From positions 62,001-126,000 of the forward strand of contig NZ_QCYJ01000115.1 of the NCBI RefSeq assembly GCF_003123685.1: a DNA stretch of 64,000 nucleotides, written 5' to 3'. The DNA is from Nocardia aurea. Its GTDB lineage: Bacteria; Actinomycetota; Actinomycetes; Mycobacteriales; Mycobacteriaceae. Shown piece by piece: positions 17,517 to 26,662 of the stretch (the stretch's first letter is position 1; every line of letters starts with the position of its first letter). The notes under the pieces are model-generated. The model had not been told where the DNA came from. It worked only from the letters and a program-made list of their open reading frames with translations, and did no database searches. The position numbers and the translations under genes are program-made.

Positions 17517-17638
17517 TGACCTGGGTTGTAGCAACCTCGACACTATCAATCTCGGCAAGGATTGACGCAGAGACACTCGAAGCCGCCCACCGTCGCGGCG
17601 GGTGCCGGTGGGTGCGAAGCGCAGTCGGGACCAACGGC

Positions 17639-17653
17639 TACCGTTACGTGGTG
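17639..17653 (+). promoter_or_regulatory. Putative leaderless promoter of the extradiol-like gene
   Basis: TACCGT at 17639-17644 fits the TANNNT -10 element and ends 6 bases before a GTG at 17651. No Shine-Dalgarno sequence is present. This spacing is typical of leaderless actinobacterial transcripts. Confidence 0.4.
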
Positions 17654-18430
17654 CTCTCCATTGCGGCCCTGGTCCCGTCGCCGCCGATCCTGGTTCCCGA
17701 GCTCGTCGGCGCCGCTTCACGCGCGCCCGGAGCCGATCCGGACGACCCGCCCGCCGTGCTGCGGGCGGCCGTCTCCGCCGCAGGCGCGACGCTGGCCGGG
17801 GCGGCTCGGCACTGGACGGTGCTCGGTTCCGGTGACGCCGATCAGGTCTTCGGACCCGACGCGAGGGGCACCTTTCGCGGCTACGGACTCGACGTGCGCG
17901 TCGGGCTGTCGGCCGACGCCGCCGACGCCATCGCCGATTCCGGGGCCCGGCCCGATCCGCAGCTTCCGCTGTCCGTGCTGATCGCCGGATGGTTGCGCGG
18001 GCAGGTCGGCCCCGATATCAGCGTGCGGGCCCGTGTCCTGGCCGCCGACACCTCCGCCGAGCGATGCGCGCGGGCCGGGGCCGATCTGCGCGCCGAACTC
18101 GACGCGACGGACGAACCGCACGCGGTGCTCGTCGTCGCGGACGGCGCGGCGACCCTGTCGCTGAAGGCGCCCGGATATCTCGACGATCGCGCGCAGGGCT
18201 GCCAGCGGGCACTGGACCTGGCACTGGACGCGGGCGATCGCGCGGCCCTGCTCGCACTCGACCCCGACCTGTGCGCCGAGTTGTCCATCGCGGGACGTCC
18301 CGCGTACCAGGCGATGGCAGGTTTGTTCGCGGCCGATTCCGCCGATCCGAGCGTCGATACGCTCTACCGTGACGCGCCCTACGGCGTCGGCTACCACGTC
18401 AGCCTGTGGCGACCGGGCGGCGCGGGATGA
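17651..18430 (+). CDS. Class III extradiol dioxygenase-like conserved protein (Rv2728c-type)
   Basis: An Ala-rich protein of 259 residues beginning [19 protein letters not shown], the hallmark N-terminus of the actinobacterial proteins annotated as class III extradiol ring-cleavage dioxygenase subunit B-like. The order next to miaA and dapF matches Rv2728c in M. tuberculosis. Few histidines are present and I cannot identify a convincing Fe(II) triad, so catalytic activity is doubtful; it is better treated as a conserved protein of unknown role. Start GTG 17651 (or 17648) is chosen by the N-terminal motif and the -10 spacing. The in-frame region further upstream is non-homologous. Confidence 0.72.
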   Translation: MLSIAALVPSPPILVPELVGAASRAPGADPDDPPAVLRAAVSAAGATLAGAARHWTVLGSGDADQVFGPDARGTFRGYGLDVRVGLSADAADAIADSGARPDPQLPLSVLIAGWLRGQVGPDISVRARVLAADTSAERCARAGADLRAELDATDEPHAVLVVADGAATLSLKAPGYLDDRAQGCQRALDLALDAGDRAALLALDPDLCAELSIAGRPAYQAMAGLFAADSADPSVDTLYRDAPYGVGYHVSLWRPGGAG

Positions 18431-18467
18431 GCAGGCGATTCTCGCCCCGTGCGGCAGGGGAGCGGCG

Positions 18468-19424
18468 ATGACCGAGGCGGGGATGACCGAGGCGGCGTCC
18501 ACCGGGATCACCCCCATCGCGGTCGTCGGGCCGACTGCGTCCGGAAAATCCGACCTCGGACTCGATCTGGCCGAACGCCTCGACGGCGAGATCGTCAACA
18601 TCGACGCCATGCAGCTGTACCGGGGCATGGATATCGGCACGGCCAAATTGCCACCGTCCGAACGCCGGGGCATTGCCCATCACCAGCTCGATGTCCTCGA
18701 TGTGACCGAATACGCCACCGTCGCCGCGTATCAGAGCGCGGCGGGCGCGGATGTCGAGGCCGTCATGGCGCGCGGTCGGACCCCGGTCATCGTCGGCGGT
18801 TCGATGATGTATGTCCAAGCGCTGCTGGATCAATGGGATTTCCCGGCCACCGATCCCGTCGTGCGCGCGCGGTGGGAACAGGTACTCGCCGAACGCGGTG
18901 TGGTCGCGCTGCACGAGGCGTTGCGCCTGGCCGATCCGGCGGCCGCGGCGACCATCCTGCCCACCGACGGACGGCGCATGGTGCGCGCGCTCGAGGTCGT
19001 CGAACTGACCGGACGTCCCTTCGCGGCCTCGGCCCCGGTGATCGGCGAACCACGATGGGGGACGATCATCATCGGGGTGGACCGCGACACCGCGGAACTC
19101 GACGCCCGGATCGAAGCGCGCACCGCGCTGATGTTCGACAGCGGATTGGTCGACGAGGTGCGCGGGCTGATAGATCTGGGCCTACGCGAGGGTGTCACCG
19201 CGCGCCGGGCCATCGGCTACGCGCAAGTCCTCGCCCATCTCGACAACGAATACGACCTGAACGACGCGCGGGAACGCACTCTCATCGGCACCCGGCGTTA
19301 TGTGCGAAGGCAGCGTTCGTGGTTTCGCCGGGACACCCGGGTGCGCTGGGTGAACGGCGCCGACCCGGATCCGGCCGCGACGGCGCTGTCTGTGCTCGAA
19401 TCGACGGAACGGACCAGTAGGTGA
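18468..19424 (+). CDS. miaA: tRNA dimethylallyltransferase MiaA
   Basis: A 318-residue enzyme that transfers the dimethylallyl group from DMAPP to N6 of A37 in tRNAs reading codons that start with U; MiaB then methylthiolates this product. P-loop GPTASGKS is at 21-28. [17 protein letters not shown] carries the catalytic aspartate and anticodon-binding loop, [11 protein letters not shown] the late conserved motif, and [13 protein letters not shown] the basic C-terminal segment. ATG 18468 has GGGGAG upstream. A 13-base direct repeat (18468-18480, 18483-18495) creates a second in-frame ATG at codon 6, so either may be used. It follows the extradiol-like gene by 37 bases. Confidence 0.96.
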   Translation: MTEAGMTEAASTGITPIAVVGPTASGKSDLGLDLAERLDGEIVNIDAMQLYRGMDIGTAKLPPSERRGIAHHQLDVLDVTEYATVAAYQSAAGADVEAVMARGRTPVIVGGSMMYVQALLDQWDFPATDPVVRARWEQVLAERGVVALHEALRLADPAAAATILPTDGRRMVRALEVVELTGRPFAASAPVIGEPRWGTIIIGVDRDTAELDARIEARTALMFDSGLVDEVRGLIDLGLREGVTARRAIGYAQVLAHLDNEYDLNDARERTLIGTRRYVRRQRSWFRRDTRVRWVNGADPDPAATALSVLESTERTSR

Positions 19425-19491
19425 TCGGACAGAACAATCGGGTGGTGTCCGCCCGGACGGTACAGGCGGCACGAACGGCGGGGCGGCGGTG

Positions 19492-20394
19492 ATGAACAGG
19501 GAATCTCCCCGCGCCAGGCAGGCCCGCGGCGGATCCGGCCGCACCGCGGGCGACGTCGCGAACCGCAGGGTGAGCACCCGCAACGCCTCGATGCAGGTGT
19601 GGGAGGCGTACCTGAACAATCGCGCCACCCGCAATCGCGACGGGCGTTTCCTCGTGCAGGGCGTGCGTCCCATCACCCAGGCCGTGGCCAACGACTGGCC
19701 CATCGAGACATTGCTCTACCGGCTCGGCACCCCCGAACTGTCCGGCTGGGCCAGGGAACTGCTCGATTCCGCCGAGGTCCCGTGCATCGGACTCGTCCCC
19801 GAGTTGATGGCCGAACTCGGCGAGAAGGCAGGCGGCATACCGGAAGTCGTGGCCGTCGCGGAATCGCGGGCGACCGAACTCGATGATTTCGCACCGGGTG
19901 AACCCGGCGAGGACGCGCCCGTCGTGGTGGTGTTCGATCGGCCCAATTCGCCGGGCAATCTCGGCACCCTGATCCGTTCGGCGGACGCGTTCGGCGCGGA
20001 CGCGGTGATCGTGACCGGACACGGCGCCGATCACTACGATCCGCAGGCGGTGCGCGCGTCGACCGGATCGCTGTTCGCGGTGCCGGTTCTGCGGGCGGCG
20101 GGCGCGGCCCAGGTGCTGGCCTTCCGGGATCGCCAGATCAGGCGCGGTATCCCCACCCGCGTCGTCGGCACCGACGAGAACGGCACGCACGCGGTCTTCG
20201 ACCACGATTTCGCCGACGCGACCATCCTGGTGGTCGGCAACGAGTCGAGCGGTATGAGCGCGGCGTGGCAGCAGGAGTGCGACGACCTGGTCTCCATTCC
20301 GATGGGAGGTTCGGCGAGTTCGCTCGGCGCGCCGTCGGCGGGTGCGGTGGCACTGTACGAAATTTCCCGACAGCGCCGGACGTTCGTCGGATAG
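19492..20394 (+). CDS. TrmH/SpoU-family RNA 2'-O-methyltransferase
   Basis: A 300-residue SPOUT-class methyltransferase. The N-terminal domain (about residues 25-130, with [16 protein letters not shown]) resembles the substrate-binding domain of rRNA/tRNA ribose methyltransferases. The catalytic domain shows motif 1 [20 protein letters not shown], motif 2 [12 protein letters not shown] and motif 3 [20 protein letters not shown]. Motif 3 has SLGAPSA where many family members have SLNVSVA, so the exact substrate nucleotide cannot be assigned. It probably acts on 23S rRNA or tRNA in the cytoplasm. It lies between miaA and dapF, 67 bases after miaA. The start ATG 19492 follows an in-frame GTG at 19489. 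Confidence 0.88.
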   Translation: MNRESPRARQARGGSGRTAGDVANRRVSTRNASMQVWEAYLNNRATRNRDGRFLVQGVRPITQAVANDWPIETLLYRLGTPELSGWARELLDSAEVPCIGLVPELMAELGEKAGGIPEVVAVAESRATELDDFAPGEPGEDAPVVVVFDRPNSPGNLGTLIRSADAFGADAVIVTGHGADHYDPQAVRASTGSLFAVPVLRAAGAAQVLAFRDRQIRRGIPTRVVGTDENGTHAVFDHDFADATILVVGNESSGMSAAWQQECDDLVSIPMGGSASSLGAPSAGAVALYEISRQRRTFVG

Positions 20395-20465
20395 GAACCC
20401 GCCCGGGCACCGTGACATCGCCGACCCGGATAATCGAGGAAAGCACCCGAGGATCAGGAGCGCAT

Positions 20466-21356
20466 GTGGCCGATATCGAGTTCAGCAAAGGGCACGGCAC
20501 CGAGAACGATTTCGTGGTGCTGCCCGATCTCGACGTCCGCCTCGAATTGACCGAGGCGCGCGTGGCCGCGCTCTGCGATCGTCAGCGTGGCCTCGGCGCC
20601 GACGGTGTGCTGCGCGTCGCCCGCGCGGGCGCGCTGCGCGAGGCGGGGGTGCTGGAGACGATTCCGGACGGCATCGCGGACACCGACTGGTTCATGGACT
20701 ACCGCAACGCGGACGGCTCGGTCGCCGAGATGTGCGGTAACGGGGTACGGGTCTTCGCCCACTACCTCGCGGTCGCCGGTCTGGAATCCGCCGCCGAATT
20801 CGTCGTCGGCAGCCGCGCGGGCGCGCGCCCGGTCACGGTCCACGCCGCGGACCACGCGTACGGCGATGTCGCCGTCGGAATGGGCCGGATCACCGAACTG
20901 GGCGCGTCCACCGCCACCATCGGTGGCTGGGGCTACCCGGGAATCGGCATCGATGTCGGGAATCCGCATCTGGCCTGTGTCGACGCGAATCTGTCCGCCG
21001 AGGCGTTGGCCAAACTGGATCTGACGGTCTCGCCCGGGTACGACCCGGACCTCTTTCCGCTCGGGGTCAATATCGAGATCCTCACCCCGCTCGGCGCCGA
21101 CCGGGCGGCCGATATGCGCGTCTACGAACGCGGTGTCGGCGAAACCCGTTCCTGCGGAACGGGAACCGTCGCCGCGGCCGCCGCGGTACTGGCCGCGGAA
21201 GGGTTCGCCATCGGCACCGGCACCGACGAGGTGACGATCCGGGTGCCCGGTGGTTCGGTGCGCGTCGGGCTCGACGGCGGCGACGCGTGGCTGCGCGGCC
21301 CGTCGGTCCTGGTCGCCTCCGGACGCCTCGCCGAGCAGTGGTGGACCGGGCTCTGA
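20466..21356 (+). CDS. dapF: Diaminopimelate epimerase DapF
   Basis: A 296-residue cofactor-independent racemase converting LL- to meso-diaminopimelate for peptidoglycan and lysine. The two active-site cysteines are C90 in [13 protein letters not shown] and C230 in [24 protein letters not shown] is the family N-terminus. The GTG at 20466 is placed by this motif and by AGGAG 5 bases upstream. The ATG at 20464 is in another frame. It is followed by hflX after 61 bases, the usual actinobacterial order. Confidence 0.97.
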   Translation: MADIEFSKGHGTENDFVVLPDLDVRLELTEARVAALCDRQRGLGADGVLRVARAGALREAGVLETIPDGIADTDWFMDYRNADGSVAEMCGNGVRVFAHYLAVAGLESAAEFVVGSRAGARPVTVHAADHAYGDVAVGMGRITELGASTATIGGWGYPGIGIDVGNPHLACVDANLSAEALAKLDLTVSPGYDPDLFPLGVNIEILTPLGADRAADMRVYERGVGETRSCGTGTVAAAAAVLAAEGFAIGTGTDEVTIRVPGGSVRVGLDGGDAWLRGPSVLVASGRLAEQWWTGL

Positions 21357-21417
21357 CGGCGGATTCGCGAATATCGAAGTGCGCTGACCCGCACGAACGT
21401 GGCAAGCTGGATGGCGT

Positions 21418-22989
21418 ATGAGGAATTCAGAGACTTTCGATATCAATCCGGCCGCCGACGACGATCTCGTCGAGACGGCCGATGACACCGTGGACGCCGG
21501 GGATGTGGTGGCCGAACATGCCGCCCGTATGCGCGCTCGCGACGAGCAACTGAAGGGCACCCGCCACGCGGGCTGGGCGAGCGAACCGACCACCGGTGAA
21601 CTCCAGCTCGACGACCGCGCCTCGCTGCGCCGAGTCGCCGGTCTGTCCACCGAGCTCGCCGACATCACCGAGGTCGAGTACCGGCAGCTGCGCCTGGAAC
21701 GGGTCGTGCTGGTCGGGGTGTGGACCGCAGGTTCGTCGGCCCAGGCCGACGCCAGCATGGCCGAGTTGGCGCTGCTGGCCGAAACCGCCGGTTCCGAGGT
21801 GCTCGAGGCGCTGATCCAGCGTCGCGATCGGCCCGATCCGGCCACCTACATCGGTTCGGGTAAGGCCGAGGAACTGCGCGCGGTGGTGCTCGAGTCCGGC
21901 GCCGACACGGTGATCTGCGACGGTGAACTCACCCCGGCCCAGCTCACGGCGCTGGAGAAGGTCGTCAAGGTCAAGGTCATCGACCGGACGGCGCTGATCC
22001 TGGACATCTTCGCCCAGCACGCCACCTCGAGCGAGGGCAAGGCGCAGGTCGCGCTCGCGCAGATGGAGTACATGCTGCCGCGGCTGCGCGGCTGGGGTGA
22101 ATCCATGTCACGGCAGGCCGGTGGTCGCGCGGGCAGCAACGGCGGTGTGGGTCTGCGCGGTCCCGGTGAGACCAAGATCGAGACCGACCGCAGGCGCATC
22201 CGCGAGCGGATGGCCAAACTGCGCCGCGAGATCCGCGAAATGAAGACCGCGCGCGACACCAAGCGGGCGCGTCGCACCTCGAGCGGTGTGCCTTCGGTGG
22301 CCATCGTCGGTTACACCAACGCGGGCAAGTCGAGTCTGATGAACACCCTGACCGGCGCGGGACTGCTGGTTCAGGACGCGCTGTTCGCCACCCTCGATCC
22401 GACCACCCGCAGGGCCGCCCTCGACGACGGCCGCGAGGTGGTCTTCACCGACACGGTCGGATTCGTCCGCCACCTGCCGACCCAGCTGATCGAGGCGTTC
22501 CGTTCCACGCTGGAAGAGGTCACCGGCGCGGATCTGCTGTTGCACGTCGTCGACGGTTCCGATCCGATGCCGTCGGGGCAGATCAAGGCGGTCCGCGAGG
22601 TGATCACCGACGTGATCAAGGAACAGGGCGCCGCCGCGCCGCCGGAATTGCTGGTGGTCAACAAGATCGACGCCGTCGATCCGAACGAACTCACCCGCTT
22701 GCGCGGTGTGATGCCGGACGCCGCCTTCGTCTCGGCCCACACCGGAACCGGCATCGCCGAATTGCGCGACCGCCTCGCCGAGGTGCTCGGCGGACTCGAT
22801 GTCGAGATCAGCGTGCTGCTGCCCTACACGCGCGGTGATCTGCTGGCGCGCATCCACGCCGACGGCCGCATCATCGCCTCCACCCACGAGGAGGGCGGAA
22901 CCCGGGTGCGAGCCCGCGTTCCGCACGCGCTGGCGGCGGCGCTGTCGGAATACGCCCACGCGGGCGGTTCCGCGAACAGCGAGGTCTGA
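21418..22989 (+). CDS. hflX: GTPase HflX
   Basis: A 523-residue ribosome-associated GTPase thought to split or rescue stalled ribosomes under stress. The N-terminal HflX domain contains PDPATYIGSGKAEEL, and the glycine-rich linker carries GLRGPGETKIETDRR. The GTPase domain has G1 GYTNAGKSS at 298-306, G3 FTDTVGFVRHLP and G4 VNKID. The first 60 residues are acidic and variable, as in other actinobacterial HflX proteins. ATG 21418 begins the frame. Confidence 0.96.
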   Translation: MRNSETFDINPAADDDLVETADDTVDAGDVVAEHAARMRARDEQLKGTRHAGWASEPTTGELQLDDRASLRRVAGLSTELADITEVEYRQLRLERVVLVGVWTAGSSAQADASMAELALLAETAGSEVLEALIQRRDRPDPATYIGSGKAEELRAVVLESGADTVICDGELTPAQLTALEKVVKVKVIDRTALILDIFAQHATSSEGKAQVALAQMEYMLPRLRGWGESMSRQAGGRAGSNGGVGLRGPGETKIETDRRRIRERMAKLRREIREMKTARDTKRARRTSSGVPSVAIVGYTNAGKSSLMNTLTGAGLLVQDALFATLDPTTRRAALDDGREVVFTDTVGFVRHLPTQLIEAFRSTLEEVTGADLLLHVVDGSDPMPSGQIKAVREVITDVIKEQGAAAPPELLVVNKIDAVDPNELTRLRGVMPDAAFVSAHTGTGIAELRDRLAEVLGGLDVEISVLLPYTRGDLLARIHADGRIIASTHEEGGTRVRARVPHALAAALSEYAHAGGSANSEV

Positions 22990-23000
22990 TCCGTCGGTGG

Positions 23001-24362
23001 CTATTCCAGTTCGCTGATCGACCTGCCGACGTCGGCGAGGGTTATCGGCCTGCCGAAATCCTGGGTGTACCGGTACGGGGTGAATCCGCAGCGGAACACC
23101 CCGGTGTTCGGGCCGAATTCCGCGGCTTTCCAGCCCTCGGGCGTCGCCTGCTGGACGTTGAAACATCGCGTCTGCTCGGCCAACGGTCGTGACAGGTCCA
23201 CCGGCGCCTGTAGGCCCCCGGCGGTCCACGCGGTCTCTTTACGCGCGGCCTGGTAGACGCACGCCCGCGTCAATTCGTCGCCGCAGGTCGCGGCGGATTT
23301 CGCGAACAGTACCCATGCCTGGAAAGCCCGGAGCACCTGGAAGGTGATGTCGCTGCTGGGCGCGTACTGATCGAACATATCCTTCAACTGCCGCACGGCG
23401 GGTACTCGCGCGGCGGCGTCGAGCGGGGCGATGCCGCTCAGGTCGACGTAGTAGTTCCTGTTCTCCAGCGAATCCCGCATCGCGCCGAGGAATTCGGCGT
23501 TGTAGGAGGTAGCGTTGGCATCGATCCAGTCCGGCTGGTACCCGATATCGGTGAGCGCTTCCTGGAGACGGCCCAGATGACGGAATTCGCCGAGGAAGAT
23601 CAGCCCGCGCACCCGTTCGGCCCTGAGCGCGCGGGCATATGATGTCCAGTCCGAAACCCCCGCGGGGGGATACTTCTCGTTGTAGACGACCGTCGCGCCC
23701 GACGCGGTCAGTGATTCGGTGACCTTCTCGCTCATGACCTCGGTGATCGGGGAATCGCCGACCAGCACACCGATCGAATTCGCCGACCTGGGGTGTTCGT
23801 CGTTGATCAGCCAATCGTGGAAGCCGGAGTAGGGATCGACACCTTCCGAGACCGTGGCGCCACTGCTCAGTTGCAGGTCCGATCCGGTGTTCTCGCTCGT
23901 CGTGACGTGCGCCGGAAATTCCGGGAGCAGGCAGGACAGCCGGTCCTTCACACCGAGGCCGTCGAGCGCGGCCCCGCCGCCGACGAGAAAGAAATCCTCG
24001 CGGCACGATTCGACCATCCGCTGATGCACCTCGGTCAGATTGGTGTCGCGGATATTGGCGACGAGTGTGCGTCCGTTGATTCCGCCCGCGGCATTGCACC
24101 AGGACGTGAATACCTTCGCCGCGTCGATGAAATCCCGGTATCGCGTGAAGCCGATGTCGGAGAAGGTGCCTACTTCGATCTCGTCGGCCGTCACGCCCGG
24201 CGCCGACGCGCTGCTCGCGTCGCCGGGACGGCAGATACCGGTCAAGTTGCCGAAGGAACCCGACGCCGCGCTCTTCGCGTCCTGCGCACCTCCGCCGCCG
24301 GCGCACCCAGTCGCGATCAGGCAGGTCGCCACGACGGCGACGCCGATTCTGTTCGGTCTCAA
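23001..24362 (-). CDS. Orphan solute-binding lipoprotein (type 1 periplasmic binding fold)
   Basis: A 453-residue secreted lipoprotein. IGVAVVATCLIATGC gives a signal peptide with lipobox ATGC and C20 lipidated. The mature part has the Leu/Ile/Val-binding-protein-like architecture (GVTADEIEVGTFSDIGFTRY, AAKVFTSWCNAAGGINGRT). The TTG at 24362 is chosen because GGGAGGAA lies about 10 bases upstream and the signal peptide begins there; an ATG at 24446 would add an arginine-rich stretch that spoils it. No permease or ATPase gene is adjacent, so partners must be elsewhere or the protein acts as a sensor. Several cysteines may form disulfides. Ligand unknown. Confidence 0.78.
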   Translation of the reverse strand: MRPNRIGVAVVATCLIATGCAGGGGAQDAKSAASGSFGNLTGICRPGDASSASAPGVTADEIEVGTFSDIGFTRYRDFIDAAKVFTSWCNAAGGINGRTLVANIRDTNLTEVHQRMVESCREDFFLVGGGAALDGLGVKDRLSCLLPEFPAHVTTSENTGSDLQLSSGATVSEGVDPYSGFHDWLINDEHPRSANSIGVLVGDSPITEVMSEKVTESLTASGATVVYNEKYPPAGVSDWTSYARALRAERVRGLIFLGEFRHLGRLQEALTDIGYQPDWIDANATSYNAEFLGAMRDSLENRNYYVDLSGIAPLDAAARVPAVRQLKDMFDQYAPSSDITFQVLRAFQAWVLFAKSAATCGDELTRACVYQAARKETAWTAGGLQAPVDLSRPLAEQTRCFNVQQATPEGWKAAEFGPNTGVFRCGFTPYRYTQDFGRPITLADVGRSISELE

Positions 24363-24545
24363 CGTATTCCTCCCGTGCGACGCCCCACGGGACACCGGGT
24401 CGCCACCGATTCCGACCCCGTGCCGGAGTCGACGATCTCGAGGCACGATCGATGAATCCTGTTGCAGGCAAACGCATCGCGACCGTGCGCGCGTGAAGTC
24501 GAAGTTACCGCAACGAGATCCGGGATCGGGAACCGCGTACCCCGA

Positions 24546-25565
24546 TCAGGTCGAACTACGCGGCACCAGGTGCGCGAAATCGCCGTCCGGCGTGATCGAT
24601 TTGCTGGGATATCCCAGGGTCGTCATCATGGCCGACACCGCGACGTCCACGATTTCCGTGGCGTGGAAGGCGATCGAGGTCAACGGCGGATCGCTCACCG
24701 CGGCGAGCGCGATGGTGTCGACACCCATCACCGCCAGATCCTCCGGGCAGCGCAGCCCGGCCCGGCGGATGCCGTGCAGGACGACGAAGGCGACCTCGTC
24801 GCTCTGCGCGCAGACGGCCGTCACGCCCTCGGCGACCCACCGGGACACCGTCTCGGCCGCGCCGGAACCGTCCGTGGCGAAGGTGTCGACTTCCACGTCG
24901 GGCAGATGCCGCGCTCGCGCGGCGGCCCGCATTCCCCGCAACCAGTACTCGCCGAGCGGTCGCAATTTCTTGTCGTCGGAGTACGCGAACGCCAGGCGCT
25001 GGTGTCCGCGCTCCTGAAGATGCGCTACCCGCAGTTCGCCGACACTCAGGTCCAACGCGGCCAGGGCGCGCAGGTTGTTGCTGCCGAGGTGGATCTGCGG
25101 GATGCCCGCGGCCTCGACGGCCGCCAGCGCCGCACCGCGCAGGGGGAAGGTGCCCGCGACCGCGATCGGATTCAGATTCGAGATCGCGTCGATCACATTG
25201 CTCGCGTCCTCGGTCTCGAATTGCAGCGACAGCACGATGCCCTGCTGGGCCAATGCGGTCGTCAGACGGCTGCCGACCTCCATCGCCAGCTCGCCCATCG
25301 CCATGCGCGGGACGATGTAGAGCACGATGCCGCTGCCGCCGATGGCGAGGTTGCGTGCCGCGAGGTTGGGCCGGTATCCCAACTGCCTCGCGGCCTCGCG
25401 GACCACGGCCTGGGTCTGCGCCGAGATGGTCTGACCGGCGACATTGTTCAGCACGTAGCTGACCGTCGCCGTCGACACATTGGCGAGGCGGGCGACATCG
25501 GCCTTCGTCGGCCGCGCCGATCGCCGCGCACGTACCTCCGCCCGGGCTTCCGAATCGCTCGTCAC
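24546..25565 (-). CDS. LacI-family transcriptional regulator
   Basis: A 339-residue repressor. The helix-turn-helix and hinge are clear near the N-terminus: TKADVARLANVSTATVSYVL, then QTQAVVREAARQLGYRPN. The remainder is a periplasmic-binding-like effector domain (SGIVLYIVPRMAMGELAMEV). LacI proteins usually sense sugars or nucleosides. The neighbouring genes do not include a sugar pathway; the divergent acyltransferase gene (209 bases away) and the downstream binding lipoprotein, also on the minus strand after 183 bases, are the closest candidates for control. GTG 25565 starts a sensible N-terminus. Confidence 0.9.
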   Translation of the reverse strand: MTSDSEARAEVRARRSARPTKADVARLANVSTATVSYVLNNVAGQTISAQTQAVVREAARQLGYRPNLAARNLAIGGSGIVLYIVPRMAMGELAMEVGSRLTTALAQQGIVLSLQFETEDASNVIDAISNLNPIAVAGTFPLRGAALAAVEAAGIPQIHLGSNNLRALAALDLSVGELRVAHLQERGHQRLAFAYSDDKKLRPLGEYWLRGMRAAARARHLPDVEVDTFATDGSGAAETVSRWVAEGVTAVCAQSDEVAFVVLHGIRRAGLRCPEDLAVMGVDTIALAAVSDPPLTSIAFHATEIVDVAVSAMMTTLGYPSKSITPDGDFAHLVPRSST

Positions 25566-25774
25566 CAGCGCATCATCGCACGCGACGCTGTCAGGTCGGT
25601 CGTCCAGATCCCCCGAAGGCTCTCGCGGCCCCGGCGGCGGTCGGCGCCCGCGGTGCAACCTGTTCCAATCTCGTACGGTACGGTGTCTGGGGAGGCCGTA
25701 TCTCTACACGGCGCAGGGGCTGTGCATTCCGCTGGGAAATTCCACTACGACGAAGTGCTGGGATCCGACATTCG

Positions 25775-26647
25775 ATGGGGACACCGATGCTTGAATCCTC
25801 GCCTGCCGAGGCATATCTGTCCGATGGCGCGAAGCTCGACGTGACGTTGGACGACACCGATATCCGATTGCTCGAGGCGCTGCTGGCGCCGTTGCGCGCG
25901 TGGACCAGTCCGCGCTTCTTCGGCCTGGAGAACATTCCGGCCGAAGGACCGGTGCTACTCGTCGGCAATCACAATCTGATGGGCGTCATCGACGCGCCAC
26001 TGCTCTTTCCGGAAGTGCTGCGCAAACGGGGGCGGGTGATCCGCGGTCTCGCCGAGAACGTGTTGATCGCGGTGCCGGGACTGCGCCATTTCCTGCACTA
26101 CTACGGCACGGTGCGCGGCACGCGCGAGAACTGCCTGGCCATGTTGCGCCGCGGGGACGCCGTGATCGTGTTCCCCGGCGGAGGACGCGAGGCGATTCGC
26201 CGCAAGAACGAGAAATACCTCCTCAAATGGGAGGGTCGCACCGGATTCGCGCGGATGGCGATCGAGGCGGGTGCGCCGATCGTGCCGGTCGCGATGATCG
26301 GCGTCGACGACGCCTACGACATCGTCTTCGACGGCGACCATCCGGTGATGCGTCCGGTGCGCTGGACCGTCGAGGCGCTGGGTTTGAAAGCGAATCTGAC
26401 CCCGCCGCTGTTGCGCGGTGTCGCGGCCACGGTGTTGCCCCGCCCGGAACGGTTCTATTTCTCGGTGGGCGCGCCGATCGATCCGGCGCCGTGGCGCGAT
26501 GCCGCCGACCTCGACGTCGCGGCCGCGGATCTGTGCGATGTGGTCCGCAAAGGCCTCGAAGAGGAGATGAACTACCTGTTCGAGGCCAGGGACCGCGACA
26601 CGGGACGGACCCTCGCGGGACGCCTGCGCGCGATGCTGCCGATCTGA
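25775..26647 (+). CDS. DGAT2/lysophospholipid acyltransferase-like protein
   Basis: A 290-residue acyltransferase of the LPLAT/DGAT2-like group. VLLVGNHNLMGVIDAPLLFP carries the GNH motif in place of the classical HX4D, and VIVFPGGGREAIRR matches the PGG-REA motif of diacylglycerol acyltransferase 2 and phytyl ester synthase relatives. It likely transfers fatty acyl groups from acyl-CoA to a lipid or alcohol at the membrane. No clear transmembrane helix is predicted. Start ATG 25775 or 25787; the latter has GGGGACACCG before it. It is convergent with the desaturase gene, the stops 15 bases apart, and both are lipid-modifying enzymes. Confidence 0.8.
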   Translation: MGTPMLESSPAEAYLSDGAKLDVTLDDTDIRLLEALLAPLRAWTSPRFFGLENIPAEGPVLLVGNHNLMGVIDAPLLFPEVLRKRGRVIRGLAENVLIAVPGLRHFLHYYGTVRGTRENCLAMLRRGDAVIVFPGGGREAIRRKNEKYLLKWEGRTGFARMAIEAGAPIVPVAMIGVDDAYDIVFDGDHPVMRPVRWTVEALGLKANLTPPLLRGVAATVLPRPERFYFSVGAPIDPAPWRDAADLDVAAADLCDVVRKGLEEEMNYLFEARDRDTGRTLAGRLRAMLPI

Positions 26648-26662
26648 GTTCGGTCCCCGCGC

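Noticed and set aside
17490-17540. Sequence on the minus strand with GGGTTCGCATCCC resembling a tRNA T-arm
   Set aside because: The conserved A58 position is C, the stem does not extend to five pairs, and no acceptor, D or anticodon arms can be folded around it.
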